Below are positions 48,491 to 57,673 of a stretch of 64,000 nt of DNA, piece by piece. Source of the DNA: Planococcus glaciei (GTDB lineage Bacteria; Bacillota; Bacilli; Bacillales_A; Planococcaceae). The stretch covers positions 62,001 to 126,000 of the forward strand of contig NZ_FNDC01000011.1 of assembly GCF_900099655.1 (NCBI RefSeq), read 5' to 3'. A program made the translations under genes and the position numbers. Numbering within the stretch: the stretch's first letter is position 1; every line of letters starts with the position of its first letter. The notes beneath the pieces are model-generated. The model was not told where the DNA came from. It ran no database searches and saw nothing but the letters and a program-made list of their open reading frames with translations.

Positions 48491-50042
48491 CTTATTGAAA
48501 GTGTTGTTCCATCTTCAACTGCTGTCGCCTGTGAAGCTGTTCTTTTTCATAAGGGCCGCTCGGCGAAACGGCATCAATCTGATGCTTTTATTTTCACTCA
48601 TCGGAAAAGAGGACCGTGTCAAAATAGCCCTTTCGGACAGCCGGGAAATGCTCACATATTTACAGCTCCAAGAACGATGTGAAAATCTCGCGGGCCATTT
48701 GAAAACACGTTGCCGAATCGAAGCCGGCCAAAAAGTCGCTTTTTTCTGCCGCAACCACGCGTCGCTGGTGCAAGCTTTGTTTGCGGCATCCCGTTTGGGG
48801 GCGAAGCTTTTTCTCCTTAACAGTTCCATGTCCAAAAGCCAATTTAATCGGATGGTGGAAGAACAGGACTTCGGCTTTTTAATTTATGATGAAGAATTTA
48901 GCGGCCTGATCGAAGCTTCCAACTACAGGCATGAAAAGCTGTTAAGCTACCACGAAACCAAGCCGGCCGTCAGCTCGCTCGCACGCCAAAAGCGAATTGA
49001 AGAAGAGGTTTTAAAACCTGTCTCCGGCAGCCAGATCATTTTATTGACCGGCGGTACGACCGGGAAGCCGAAACAAGTGGTCCACCAGCCTTCGATTTTC
49101 ACATTTCTTCAGCCGTTTTGTGCGCTGCTCGACCGCTTGAAGCTTGCAAACTATCACACGGGCTTTATCGCCACCCCGGTTTACCACGGCTATGGCATCG
49201 CCATTTTACTGGCCCTTTTTGCGCTTGGAAAGAAAGTGGTGATACAGGACCGTTTTGAAGTTGCTGCAGCCTGCAGGCTGATCCGGGATCACCAGGTCGA
49301 AGTCGCCACAGTGGTACCGTTGATGGTCCATAAACTGCTCCAGCACAATGCAGCCGATTTGCATTCGCTCAAGTGCATCGCCTCCGGCGGCGCTAAGCTG
49401 AATCCCGTCTTAGTTGGGGAAGTAAAACAACGACTGGGGAATGTTTTATACAATTTATACGGAACATCTGAAGCAGGGCTGAATATCATTGCCACCCCCG
49501 AAGATCTCGCCTATAATCCGGATACACTCGGCCGGCTGCTTCGCGGCGGAAAGCTGAAGGTGATGGCTGACAAGGAAGAAGTGGGACATGGAGTGGCCGG
49601 GAAGTTTGTCTTCCAAAACAACTGGTCGATGAAAAACCAGGAAAGCCGCTGGGTCGAAACGGGAGACATCGGGTATCGGGACAATCGGGGATATTGTTTT
49701 TACTGCGGAAGAACCGATGATGTAATTGTTTGTGCCGGCAACAACATCCATCCGCTGGAAGTCGAAACAGCGGCCACTGCCCACCCGCTTATCGATGATA
49801 TTGCGGTAATAGGAATTGAAGACAACTACCGGGGACAACGGCTAAAAGCCTTTGTGCAGTGTTCTTCAGGATGTACATTGGACGAAAAAGAGCTGATGGG
49901 GTGGCTCCGTACGCAGCTGGCCGATTTTCAAGTGCCGAGGGAAATTGTTTTTGTAGATGAACTTCCTTATACAGCGGTCGGCAAACTGGATCGTAAAAAG
50001 CTGCAAAGCGGGGAACTTCACTTGCTTGAAAGACGCCTTTAA
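48480..50042 (+). CDS. AMP-forming acyl-CoA synthetase/ligase
   Basis: A 520-residue adenylate-forming enzyme. The ATP loop is LLTGGTTGKPKQVVH (about residues 183-197), followed by YGTSEAGL, the TGDIGYRDNRGY hinge and a catalytic Lys in AVGKLDRKKLQ near the C-terminus. It should activate a carboxylate, probably a fatty acid, as acyl-AMP and acyl-CoA. The start is TTG after AAAAAGGAGG. Overlap with the SDR gene indicates that the two act together, perhaps in making or modifying a lipid. Confidence 0.85.
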   Translation: MAISLLKVLFHLQLLSPVKLFFFIRAARRNGINLMLLFSLIGKEDRVKIALSDSREMLTYLQLQERCENLAGHLKTRCRIEAGQKVAFFCRNHASLVQALFAASRLGAKLFLLNSSMSKSQFNRMVEEQDFGFLIYDEEFSGLIEASNYRHEKLLSYHETKPAVSSLARQKRIEEEVLKPVSGSQIILLTGGTTGKPKQVVHQPSIFTFLQPFCALLDRLKLANYHTGFIATPVYHGYGIAILLALFALGKKVVIQDRFEVAAACRLIRDHQVEVATVVPLMVHKLLQHNAADLHSLKCIASGGAKLNPVLVGEVKQRLGNVLYNLYGTSEAGLNIIATPEDLAYNPDTLGRLLRGGKLKVMADKEEVGHGVAGKFVFQNNWSMKNQESRWVETGDIGYRDNRGYCFYCGRTDDVIVCAGNNIHPLEVETAATAHPLIDDIAVIGIEDNYRGQRLKAFVQCSSGCTLDEKELMGWLRTQLADFQVPREIVFVDELPYTAVGKLDRKKLQSGELHLLERRL

Positions 50043-50105
50043 GAATAACGAAATTTCCAAAGCGGAAATGGATTGGCTGAAAGGTGAGGGAAAGAGGGGG
50101 ATCTT

Positions 50106-50384
50106 TTGCTGGAAAAAGTGTATTCGATCGGATCGGGATTTTGCTTGCTGCTCATGATTCTGCCGCTCGCGCTTCCGTATTCTCCAGGCGGTGTGGACTT
50201 GTTTGATTTGCTTCTCTCCGTAAACTTTTATTTTCCCATGCTGCTGGGAGCAGCCGGAATCGTATTGGGATGGCTTGGCGTTAAAGGAAATGTGAGGTTT
50301 TATCTGGTTTTGCTGAACTCGCTTATGTTCACCTTTTATATCTTAGTCACATGGGTGGCTGTCTTTGGATTTCAAGAGCCTTAA
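50106..50384 (+). CDS. Small membrane protein
   Basis: A 92-residue protein with three hydrophobic segments (GSGFCLLLMILPLALPYS, FYFPMLLGAAGIVLGWLGV and FYLVLLNSLMFTFYILVTWVA). It starts at TTG with GAGGGGGATC upstream and may be the third gene of the SDR/ligase operon. Function unknown. Confidence 0.6.
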   Translation: MLEKVYSIGSGFCLLLMILPLALPYSPGGVDLFDLLLSVNFYFPMLLGAAGIVLGWLGVKGNVRFYLVLLNSLMFTFYILVTWVAVFGFQEP

Positions 50385-50400
50385 AATGATTTGACAAACA

Positions 50401-50442
50401 AAAACGGAACGGCGGGAATGAAAGACCGCCGTTCCGTTTTGA
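50401..50442. terminator. Bidirectional terminator
   Basis: Perfect 15-bp stem AAAACGGAACGGCGG / CCGCCGTTCCGTTTT with a 10-base loop, between convergent genes. Confidence 0.9.
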
Positions 50443-50456
50443 TTTATATCAAAAAA

Positions 50457-51200
50457 TTATTCGTATTTCTTGAAGAAAGCCATCGTTTCTTCAATAATGC
50501 GCTGCTGGTCATTGTCCAGCGTGGCGACATGGTAGCTGTCGGGCATTTCAATGATTCTTTTTTCCATGGAGGAAATTCTGCTGAAAATCATTTGCGAGTT
50601 TTCCGGCGGAACGACGTGGTCTTCCGGAGACACAAAAATTAAAGCGGGACAAGTGATTTTTGGCAAATCGTTGCGCACTTCATCCATGAACGCAAGCAAT
50701 TGCTTGATGGACGCCACCGGTGTTTTTTCATATGCCAGTTCCGTAATGCCTTCTTTTTTGATGTCCGACCCGATGGCATCCATGAAACGGACATCTTGCA
50801 TATCATGGACTACAGCCATCGCAGGGACGTCCACAGCGGCATTGATCAGAGAAATGGCTTTGATTTCCGGATGTTTTTGCGCCATATGTAACGCCAAAGT
50901 ACCGCCCATCGATAAGCCGGCCATGAAAATCGAATCGCAGCGTTCGCTCAGCCAGCCAAAAGCTTCTTCAATAGATGTGATCCAGTCATGGTAAGTGGTT
51001 CCTTCCATTTCCTCGTGATGGGTTCCGTGCCCGTTCAAGCGCGGCACCGTGACTGTATAACCCTGGCCGGCAAATGCTTCGCCGAGCGGGCGCATGCTCT
51101 GCACTGTACCGGTAAAGCCATGAGAAACAAGGATGCCTGTCCGTCCGCCTTCAACTTGAAAAGGCTCCGCTCCGTTTAACACTTCAAAATTTGCCGTCAT
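50457..51200 (-). CDS. Carboxylesterase/monoacylglycerol lipase-type hydrolase
   Basis: A 247-residue alpha/beta hydrolase close to Geobacillus Est30 and bacterial monoglyceride lipases. The oxyanion segment is LVSHGFTGT, the nucleophile elbow GLSMGG (Ser near residue 95), the acid Asp in FVSPEDHVVP and the His in DSYHVATLD. It should hydrolyse short to medium chain esters or monoacylglycerols in the cytosol. ATG follows AAAGGAGGTTT. Confidence 0.9.
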   Translation of the reverse strand: MTANFEVLNGAEPFQVEGGRTGILVSHGFTGTVQSMRPLGEAFAGQGYTVTVPRLNGHGTHHEEMEGTTYHDWITSIEEAFGWLSERCDSIFMAGLSMGGTLALHMAQKHPEIKAISLINAAVDVPAMAVVHDMQDVRFMDAIGSDIKKEGITELAYEKTPVASIKQLLAFMDEVRNDLPKITCPALIFVSPEDHVVPPENSQMIFSRISSMEKRIIEMPDSYHVATLDNDQQRIIEETMAFFKKYE

Positions 51201-51279
51201 TAAAAAACCTCCTTTTTGTTGTTTGAATCAAAAGAAAACTTACACGTATCTTTTTTAAACCTGAAACACGTTCGGGTCA

Positions 51280-51795
51280 TCAGGAAAATTGGATCTCTTT
51301 TGCATTTTTAAGTTCTGCGAAGGAACTTAGCACGTCGTTGTGATGATCGATAATCTGTTTGGCGGTTAAAAGCTCCGAATTCCATGTCCCGTGCCCGTCT
51401 TTGGCCAGTGTCACCTTGTAGCCGAGACTATAGGCACGGCGGCACGTTGTATCAATGCAGTACTCGGTTTGGTTGCCGGCAAGGATGAGGTTATGGATGT
51501 TTTTCGCTTTTAAGGCATTTTGAAGCTCCGTCTTGTGAAACGAGTCCGGCGTCGTTTTTTGTATGACGGCTTCTCCGGCAAGCGGCTGAACGGACGCATG
51601 GATTTGCCAATCGTGGTTGCCAGCAACCAAAGCCCTGTCATTGTGCTGGACAAAGATGACGGGAACATTTGCGGACCTGGCCCCTTCAATTAAATTCTTT
51701 AGGTTTTCAAGCAAGCCATCCTTGTTGTAGACCGGGTTGTCTTCAGCAAACATTTCGTTTTGGGCGTCTATAACGAGCAACGCAGTGTTGTCCAT
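51280..51795 (-). CDS. Isochorismatase-family cysteine hydrolase
   Basis: A 171-residue protein with the catalytic triad of the family: Asp in LLVIDAQNEMF, Lys in VIQKTTPDSF and Cys in GNQTEYCIDTTCRRA. Members hydrolyse amides such as nicotinamide or N-carbamoyl compounds; this branch is usually annotated only as cysteine hydrolase. The start is the ATG at 51795 after GGAGGGAAG. Confidence 0.87.
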   Translation of the reverse strand: MDNTALLVIDAQNEMFAEDNPVYNKDGLLENLKNLIEGARSANVPVIFVQHNDRALVAGNHDWQIHASVQPLAGEAVIQKTTPDSFHKTELQNALKAKNIHNLILAGNQTEYCIDTTCRRAYSLGYKVTLAKDGHGTWNSELLTAKQIIDHHNDVLSSFAELKNAKEIQFS

Positions 51796-51974
51796 TCTGC
51801 TTCCCTCCATTTCACTTCTTAAATAGGATATTCGGCATTTTCTGGCAGAATCCTTTCTTTTAATTTACAGATGCCAAGGAGTGCAAACTTAGGCAGAACA
51901 AATGCAAGAAAGGGATTTTAGCTGTACATAGCGAAAACTTAAAAAAGACCAAAATGACTACGGGAGGAATCGCT

Positions 51975-52739
51975 TTGCCTTTAAATGATTTTTTGCTTGA
52001 ACGTATGAACTGGCCGGCCATAAAAGAAAAAATAGGTGCGGGAATGGACACCGTCATCATCTGTACAGCTTCGGTCGAACAGCATGGCTATCATTTGTCC
52101 GAACTGACGGATACGCTGATTGGTGAAGCAACAGGACTATTAGTTGCTGAAAAATTAGGAAATGCTTTAATGGCTCCGGTGATCCGCCCAGGCCTTTCTG
52201 AACACCACATCCCGATGGCAGGCAGCTTGACGCTGCGTCCTGAAGTTTACCGGGGGCTTCTTGAAGACTATGTCACCAGTTACCAAAAACATGGGTTCAA
52301 GAAGGTCGTTATTTTTTCATCCCATGGCGGAAATTTTAATGAAAATGAAAAAATTGTGAAAAATTTAAAGGAAATGCATCCGGATATGCAATTCAGCAGT
52401 GCCTTGACTTTGATGGAACTGATGAGGCTCATGGCGCAATTTGAACGACAGTATGACTTGGCAGAAGGCAGCTGCGGGCACGGAGGCGCAATGGAAACAT
52501 CGGTCATGCTGCACATCGCTCCAGATCAGGTAGATATGGAAAAAGCGACGCCCGGCTTTATTGGGAAGATGAACGAAGTAGTCTTGGAGAAGTTATTTGA
52601 ACACGGCATTGTCGGACTTTCTGAAGTGGGCATTATCGGCGACCCGCGGCAAGCAAAAGCAGAGTGGGGGGAGTGGTTTCTGGAACTGATGTCCGATGAA
52701 ATCGTCAAAGCTGTGCAAAGGGATCTTAAAGGTTTATAA
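51975..52739 (+). CDS. Creatininase-family amidohydrolase
   Basis: A 254-residue creatininase-fold protein. The metal motifs are E-[QH]-H in TASVEQHGYHL, the Asp in ELTDTL, SSHGGNFN and GHGGAMETSVMLHI. Members act on cyclic amides such as creatinine, or on formamides such as FAPy in riboflavin and other pathways; the substrate here is unknown. The start is TTG at 51975 because GGGAGG lies 7 bases upstream; an ATG 21 bases earlier has no site. Confidence 0.85.
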   Translation: MPLNDFLLERMNWPAIKEKIGAGMDTVIICTASVEQHGYHLSELTDTLIGEATGLLVAEKLGNALMAPVIRPGLSEHHIPMAGSLTLRPEVYRGLLEDYVTSYQKHGFKKVVIFSSHGGNFNENEKIVKNLKEMHPDMQFSSALTLMELMRLMAQFERQYDLAEGSCGHGGAMETSVMLHIAPDQVDMEKATPGFIGKMNEVVLEKLFEHGIVGLSEVGIIGDPRQAKAEWGEWFLELMSDEIVKAVQRDLKGL

Positions 52740-52819
52740 AAAACGGAAAGTTCTCATTCAAATAAAAGCTTTAAGCAACAAAGTGCGAAGGAATAGCCTG
52801 AAAATAAGGTGGGAAACCA

Positions 52820-53806
52820 GTGAAAGTCACTTACAAAATGATTGATAAGCAATTAAGGCTACGGGGATTTTTGTACAATCTATTATTAAAAAAATCCAGT
52901 GAAGAAAAATACATTAAATTTATGCATACCATCAAAAAGCAGACGGAAAACCGCAAGGGGCAAAAAGTCGATGGCCTGCATTTCTCGGAACAATGGATTG
53001 CGCGAAAAGACGGAACCAAACTCCGCATCTGCATTTACAAATCGCTCGATCCAGTCCAAAGTGCTCCTGGGGTTCTATGGCTGCATGGCGGCGGATATTC
53101 ACAGGGGATTCCGGAGCTTTTTTCGGCGACTTACAAAAGGCTTATCCAAGCCCGCAACTGTGTCGTCATTGCACCGGATTACCGGTTGTCGATTGAAGCG
53201 CCTTATCCGGCGGCTTTGGATGACTGTTACGACACGCTCCTATGGATGAAAGACCATGCAGAAGAATTGGGCATTCGGGACGATCAGCTGATTGCGGGAG
53301 GCGAAAGTGCAGGAGCGGGGTTGACTGCCGCTTTGACGCTCTTGGCGAGAGACCGAGGGGAAGTGAATATCGCATTTCAGATGCCGCTTTATCCGATGCT
53401 CGATGACCGCATGGCGACAGAGTCAGCAAAAGACAATAATGCACCCATCTGGAATTCTGACACAAACCGGTGGGCATGGAAGCTGTATCTGGGAGAGTTG
53501 TACGGCAGAGAAGTGCCGGTTTATGCTGCGGCTGCTCGGGCAACAGATTACAGCAAGCTGCCGCCGGCCATTACATTTGTCGGCGATATCGAACCGTTCA
53601 AAGATGAAACAGTCGAATATGTAAAGAATTTGGAGCAGGCAGACGTGCCGGTTAAATTTGAATTATTCAAAGGCGGCTACCACGGATTTGATATCATCAA
53701 TCCGAACGCAGAACTGAGCAAAAAGGCCACTGCCTTTTTCATCGAATCCTTTAATTACGCAGTGGACCATTATTTCGCTGAACAAAACCAACCGGTGAAA
53801 GATTGA
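52820..53806 (+). CDS. Alpha/beta hydrolase (hormone-sensitive lipase family)
   Basis: A 328-residue esterase or lipase of family IV. HGGGYSQG forms the oxyanion hole, APDYRLSIEAPYPAALDDCY is the characteristic block, the nucleophile is in GGESAGAG, and the acid and base are around VGDIEPFKDE and GGYHGFD. The enzyme acts on small esters. The start is GTG after AAGGTGGG; an N-terminal helical cap is present. It is followed by a MaoC-like gene after about 200 bases. Confidence 0.87.
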   Translation: MKVTYKMIDKQLRLRGFLYNLLLKKSSEEKYIKFMHTIKKQTENRKGQKVDGLHFSEQWIARKDGTKLRICIYKSLDPVQSAPGVLWLHGGGYSQGIPELFSATYKRLIQARNCVVIAPDYRLSIEAPYPAALDDCYDTLLWMKDHAEELGIRDDQLIAGGESAGAGLTAALTLLARDRGEVNIAFQMPLYPMLDDRMATESAKDNNAPIWNSDTNRWAWKLYLGELYGREVPVYAAAARATDYSKLPPAITFVGDIEPFKDETVEYVKNLEQADVPVKFELFKGGYHGFDIINPNAELSKKATAFFIESFNYAVDHYFAEQNQPVKD

Positions 53807-54017
53807 CATGCATTCTAAAAAAACCTTCTACTCGGTACCCAAGGTAATTGCCTGATCCTAAGCTTTTTTAAGAAGGGGAAGGATGGAGACACTCGCTTCA
53901 ATTGGAAGCAGGAAGGGAACGGATTTTGGGAACAGCACCGGAGCGAACATGGACTGAAAATGAAAGAGCTATAGGATGCATCCGGTCCATCCACCTGAAA
54001 ATAGAGGAGGAAAAGAT

Positions 54018-54395
54018 GTGGTTATTGCTGCAGGTGAAACCATCACATTTGAACGCAATTTTTCGAAAAAAGATGTCGAATTGTTTTCACAGATTTCCGG
54101 AGACGAAGGGATTCATCACCTTGAGCCGGATGAACAAGGGAGGTTGGTTGTGCAGGGGCTGCTGACAGCGACCTTGCCGACAAAAGTAGGCGGGGACCAC
54201 AATGTACTCGCCCGCCATATGGACTTTGAGTTTTTGCGGCCCGTATTTACCGGAGATACGATTCGCTGTGAAGTAACCATCAGCCATTTTGAACAACAGG
54301 AAAAACGTGCCCGCATTACTGCCCCTTTTTCCTGTACCAACCAGCATGGAAAAGAAGTGCTGAAAGGGAGCTTCTCAGGAGTCATATTACGATGA
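54018..54395 (+). CDS. MaoC-like (hotdog) dehydratase-family protein
   Basis: A 125-residue hotdog-fold protein resembling (R)-specific enoyl-CoA hydratases and FAS1-type dehydratases: TFERNFSKKDVELFSQISGD-x-G-x2-HHL near the N-terminus, GLLTATLPTKVGG, MDFEFLRPVFTGDTI. The catalytic Asp/His pair (ISGDEGIHH) is present although a glycine-insert differs from the usual D-x-N-P-x-H. The GTG start is chosen because GAGGAGG lies 7 bases before it. It may work in fatty acid metabolism; the neighbours give little help. Confidence 0.75.
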   Translation: MVIAAGETITFERNFSKKDVELFSQISGDEGIHHLEPDEQGRLVVQGLLTATLPTKVGGDHNVLARHMDFEFLRPVFTGDTIRCEVTISHFEQQEKRARITAPFSCTNQHGKEVLKGSFSGVILR

Positions 54396-54454
54396 GACTA
54401 GCGCACGCTTTTTAGGGTAAGGAAAAGAGATGCTAAAGAAAGGAGGTAATCGTT

Positions 54455-55927
54455 ATTGCTTCCGAATGGTGGAATTCTATTGATTGGTGGTATACAATCA
54501 GCACATTGTTTTTGATCGCGAATATTGTGCTGGCGTTTTTTGTTCTTTTTATTGAACGTAAAAAACCGTCTTCCAAATGGGCTTGGGTTATGGTTTTGCT
54601 GTTCCTTCCTTTTTTGGGAATGTTGCTGTATCTGTTATTTGGACAGCCCTATAGAAAAAACAAAAAACGCCATGAATCGGATGCTTCAATTTCGAATCTT
54701 CAAGACCTGACAGAACGGCAGCTGGCAGAAGTTGATGCAGGTTCTTTCGTTTATTCGTCTGTTGTAGCGGAGGACTGGCAGCACCTAGTGCGGATGAATT
54801 TAAGGAGCGAAACCACTCCGTTTTCACAAAACAACCGCCTTCAGATTTTTAATGACGGCAAGCGGAAGTTTGAGGCCTTATTCAACGACATTGAAGCGGC
54901 AAAAATCCATGTACATCTGGAATACTATATTATCAACAATGATGATATTGGAAATCGTCTGCTCAAACTTCTGACGAAGAAAGCGGAGGAAGGCATTCAA
55001 GTGTTGGTGCTGTATGACGACATCGGTTCAAAGTCGCTGCCCAGAAATTTTTTCAATGCATTTGAACGGGCCGGCGGCAGAACAGCCGCTTCACTCCCCT
55101 CCAAATTGCCTTTTGGAAATCCGCGCGTCAATTACCGGAACCATAGAAAGATAGCGGTCATCGATGGGAAAGTGGGTTATAACGGCGGGTTTAATGTGGG
55201 CGATGAATATTTGGGCGAAGTCGAAAAGTTTGGGTACTGGCGTGACACGCATCTCCGCATTGAAGGGGATGCCGTACACTCCCTCCAACACTGGTTTATA
55301 AAAGACTGGAATGAAACTTCCAAGAAATATCCGCTTAAACAAGAAAAACATTATTTCCCGCCATTAAAAAATGAGAAAGGTGCGGGGATGCAAGTGGTCG
55401 TCAGCGGTCCGGACGAAGAAATCGATCAAATCAAAAACGGCTATTTGCGAATGATTTCTCAGGCGCGCAAATCGGTTTATATCCAGACGCCTTATCTAAT
55501 TCCGGATTTAGGCGTATTGGATGCGCTTTTAACGGCAGCGCTCAGCGGAATTGACGTCCGGATTATGATACCGGATAAACCGGACCATATATTTGTGTAC
55601 AGCGCCAGTTTGTCGTTTGCCAGAGAATTGGCGAGATCCGGCGTGAAAATATACGCTTATAATAATGGATTTCTTCACGCCAAAACCGTGGTAGTGGATG
55701 GGAAAGTGGCTTCGATTGGCTCGGCCAATATGGATGTACGCAGTTTTACATTGAATTACGAAGCGAATGTCTTCGTATACGATGAAGAAACAGCAGAGGA
55801 TATGGTCCGTCTATTTTTAAACGACAGCAAGCTTTCTCAAGAACTCACTTCTGAATATTTTGAGCAGCTTTCGCTTTTCAAGCGTTTCAGGCTGCAGGTG
55901 GCCCAGTTGGTAGCGCCGATTCTATGA
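54455..55927 (+). CDS. cls: Cardiolipin synthase
   Basis: A phospholipase D-superfamily enzyme of 490 residues if it begins at ATT 54455. Two N-terminal membrane helices (TLFLIANIVLAFFVLFI and WAWVMVLLFLPFLGMLLYLLFG) are followed by two HKD motifs, NHRKIAVID (His about 230) and HAKTVVVD (His about 408). It condenses two phosphatidylglycerols into cardiolipin at the membrane. No ATG, GTG or TTG exists between the in-frame stop at 54434 and TTG 54506, while AAAGGAGG lies 8 bases before ATT 54455; a start at 54506 would have no ribosome site and shorten the first helix. Confidence 0.85.
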   Translation: MASEWWNSIDWWYTISTLFLIANIVLAFFVLFIERKKPSSKWAWVMVLLFLPFLGMLLYLLFGQPYRKNKKRHESDASISNLQDLTERQLAEVDAGSFVYSSVVAEDWQHLVRMNLRSETTPFSQNNRLQIFNDGKRKFEALFNDIEAAKIHVHLEYYIINNDDIGNRLLKLLTKKAEEGIQVLVLYDDIGSKSLPRNFFNAFERAGGRTAASLPSKLPFGNPRVNYRNHRKIAVIDGKVGYNGGFNVGDEYLGEVEKFGYWRDTHLRIEGDAVHSLQHWFIKDWNETSKKYPLKQEKHYFPPLKNEKGAGMQVVVSGPDEEIDQIKNGYLRMISQARKSVYIQTPYLIPDLGVLDALLTAALSGIDVRIMIPDKPDHIFVYSASLSFARELARSGVKIYAYNNGFLHAKTVVVDGKVASIGSANMDVRSFTLNYEANVFVYDEETAEDMVRLFLNDSKLSQELTSEYFEQLSLFKRFRLQVAQLVAPIL

Positions 55928-55968
55928 GAAAATCACAGTCGATTTGAGTGATGGGACGGAGTGAAGTG

Positions 55969-56367
55969 ATGATTGTTTTTAGCCTCGGCTTTTTATTTCA
56001 ATCAGTGCTGGTTCTCGGAAGTTTGTCGGTGTTCGTTTACTTCTGGAAGAACAAAAAAAGCCAGCCGAAAACGAAATCTGTTCTGGCCGGTTCAGCTTTA
56101 GTTTTAATGATCAGTTTGTATTTTTTTGTGCTCAGTTCTTTGGACTTTATTCATCTGTTGTCTGGAAATGCCGAAACGGCGAAAGGAGAATGCATCTGGA
56201 CACATTATGACGGCGGGAAAAATTCATGGGTAGAGTTCACTGTCGGCGGGCTTGCTCTCCAAACAGGGACCAATGATTTTCCCGAAATCGAAGAAGGCAG
56301 TTTTTCATGTGAAGCAAAATATCTGCCCTATACGAAAAAAGTGATTGAAATCCAGGTGCACGACTGA
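55969..56367 (+). CDS. Unknown membrane protein
   Basis: A 132-residue protein with two hydrophobic segments (VFSLGFLFQSVLVLGSLSVFVYFW and SALVLMISLYFFVLSSLDFIHLL) and an extracytoplasmic C-terminal domain of about 60 residues with two cysteines (GECIWTHYDGG, FSCEAKYLPYT) that may form a disulfide. The start is the ATG at 55969 after CGGAGTG. Not recognised. It follows cls by 41 bases. Confidence 0.6.
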   Translation: MIVFSLGFLFQSVLVLGSLSVFVYFWKNKKSQPKTKSVLAGSALVLMISLYFFVLSSLDFIHLLSGNAETAKGECIWTHYDGGKNSWVEFTVGGLALQTGTNDFPEIEEGSFSCEAKYLPYTKKVIEIQVHD

Positions 56368-56652
56368 GTTGGCAAGCAAACTGGTGCGCATGTTTGTGCT
56401 TAAAGGGCAAACAGGAAGCGGTGCATCAAACAAAAGGAAGTGAGAAGCCAATGGCAAGTCAGAGAATAAGCGCAGCCGGTAAGTTACCTGGAAAAATTTC
56501 AGCAAAAGAATTGAACATTGTTTAAATGAAAAGGAATAGCCATTCTATATTGAGTTTTGAAGTACAGAAGGTTTGGGGCTTATTTTCAATCCACTATTGT
56601 TTTCCTTTCTATAAACTGGTAATATTTTTTATCATAAGTAGGAGGAAAGACA

Positions 56653-56949
56653 TTGGTCAAATTACTTTATTTTATAACAACAATTACCATACTGACATTG
56701 GTAAACTTCATATCGTCTTCATATTTTCATCTTAGTTTTATTGATTTAGCATTGCCGGTCGGCGTTCTTGGCATTCTTGCAACTGCGCCAAACAATTTTT
56801 TAACTGATTATTTTAATAGCCAGCCGTATATGGAAGTTGAACCTGAACGGCATGCGAAATTCGGCAAAGCCCCAATTTTTGCTTCTAGTGCCTATACATT
56901 GTATGCAGTCGTTTTTATCTTCATTTATTATCGAAGCTACTTTTTTTAG
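56653..56949 (+). CDS. Small membrane protein
   Basis: A 98-residue protein with hydrophobic segments at both ends and in the middle (LYFITTITILTLVNFIS, IDLALPVGVLGILATAP and YTLYAVVFIFIYYRSYFF). TTG start with TAGGAGGAAAG upstream. Unknown family. The 285 bases before it hold only two tiny frames of doubtful value. Confidence 0.6.
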   Translation: MVKLLYFITTITILTLVNFISSSYFHLSFIDLALPVGVLGILATAPNNFLTDYFNSQPYMEVEPERHAKFGKAPIFASSAYTLYAVVFIFIYYRSYFF

Positions 56950-57079
56950 ATTTTTGTATTCTTGTTCAATGCTAAAATTTTAAAAAAATATACGCTCATT
57001 TTAAAGCTGTATTTCCACTGTGCTGTTTTTTGTTTTAAGTGATGATGTTTAGAGCATTTTTTGATTATTAAAATTCTAT

Positions 57080-57108
57080 TTGACAAAAAATGGAGCGCCG
57101 ATTATATT
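57080..57108 (+). promoter_or_regulatory. Promoter of thrS
   Basis: TTGACA (57080-57085), a 17-bp spacer and TATATT (57103-57108): near-consensus sigma-A promoter about 20 bases before the first T-box stem. Confidence 0.85.
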
Positions 57109-57126
57109 AAGTAAAAGATATTTTAA

Positions 57127-57380
57127 GTGCGATGACGAGGACATGAATTTTCCGGACAGTTGACAGAGAGGAAAGCAAAGCTGAAAGCTTTCTAACTTGA
57201 ATGGATCACTTTACCGCCTCTGAGCCGTACAGGTGAATGAACAGTAGCCTGTGCCGCAGAAGCTGCGATAAAGCCGAAACAGAGCCATTAGCAATTGCAT
57301 GCAAATGCTGATGGGAAGTTGGGTGGAACCACGGGTCCAAAACACACTCGTCCCTTTATCGGGATGCGTGTGTTTTTTTA
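57127..57380 (+). ncRNA. T-box leader 1 (threonine)
   Basis: Contains the T-box GTTGGGTGGAACCACGGGT (around 57318-57336) whose bulge pairs with uncharged tRNA, stem I features, and the AGTAGCC and GCAGAAGCTGCGATAAAGC blocks. The likely specifier codon is ACC at 57213-57215 (Thr), six bases before GAG, the same position as in leader 2. It ends in a terminator (stem AACACACTCGTCCC / GGGATGCGTGTGTT, then T-run, 57341-57379). Confidence 0.92.
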
Positions 57381-57394
57381 TGCCATTGAATAAA

Positions 57395-57651
57395 GAATGC
57401 CATGACAAGGACACGGATTTCTCTTAACGGTTTCCAGAGAAGGAAAGCAGAGCTGAAAGCTTCCTAACGCTGCAGAGAAAGTCACCCCCTTTGAGCAGTA
57501 CCCGTGAACCACCAGTAGCGGATACCGCAGAAGCTGCGATAAAGCTGAAACAGAGCCGCCGTCTTTTGTTAGTGGAAGTTGGCGGGAAGCTGGGTGGAAC
57601 CACGGGTTTAAAACACACTCGTCCCTATTTAGGGATGCGTGTGTTTTTTTA
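57395..57651 (+). ncRNA. T-box leader 2 (threonine)
   Basis: A second complete T-box, similar throughout to the first, with T-box GCTGGGTGGAACCACGGGT (around 57588-57606), specifier ACC at 57484-57486 and its own terminator (ACACACTCGTCCC / GGGATGCGTGTGT and T-run, 57612-57650). Two antitermination events must succeed in series before thrS is read. Confidence 0.92.
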
Positions 57652-57673
57652 TTCTAAAAAAGGGGTGTTCAGG

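Noticed and set aside
56369..56525. Two tiny frames (24 codons each) after the unknown membrane protein
   Set aside because: One has a fair ribosome site, but neither shows a family, membrane helix or conserved pattern.
57491..57673. In-frame extension of thrS into the second T-box
   Set aside because: It translates the T-box and terminator RNA; the real start is ATG 57674 after the leader.
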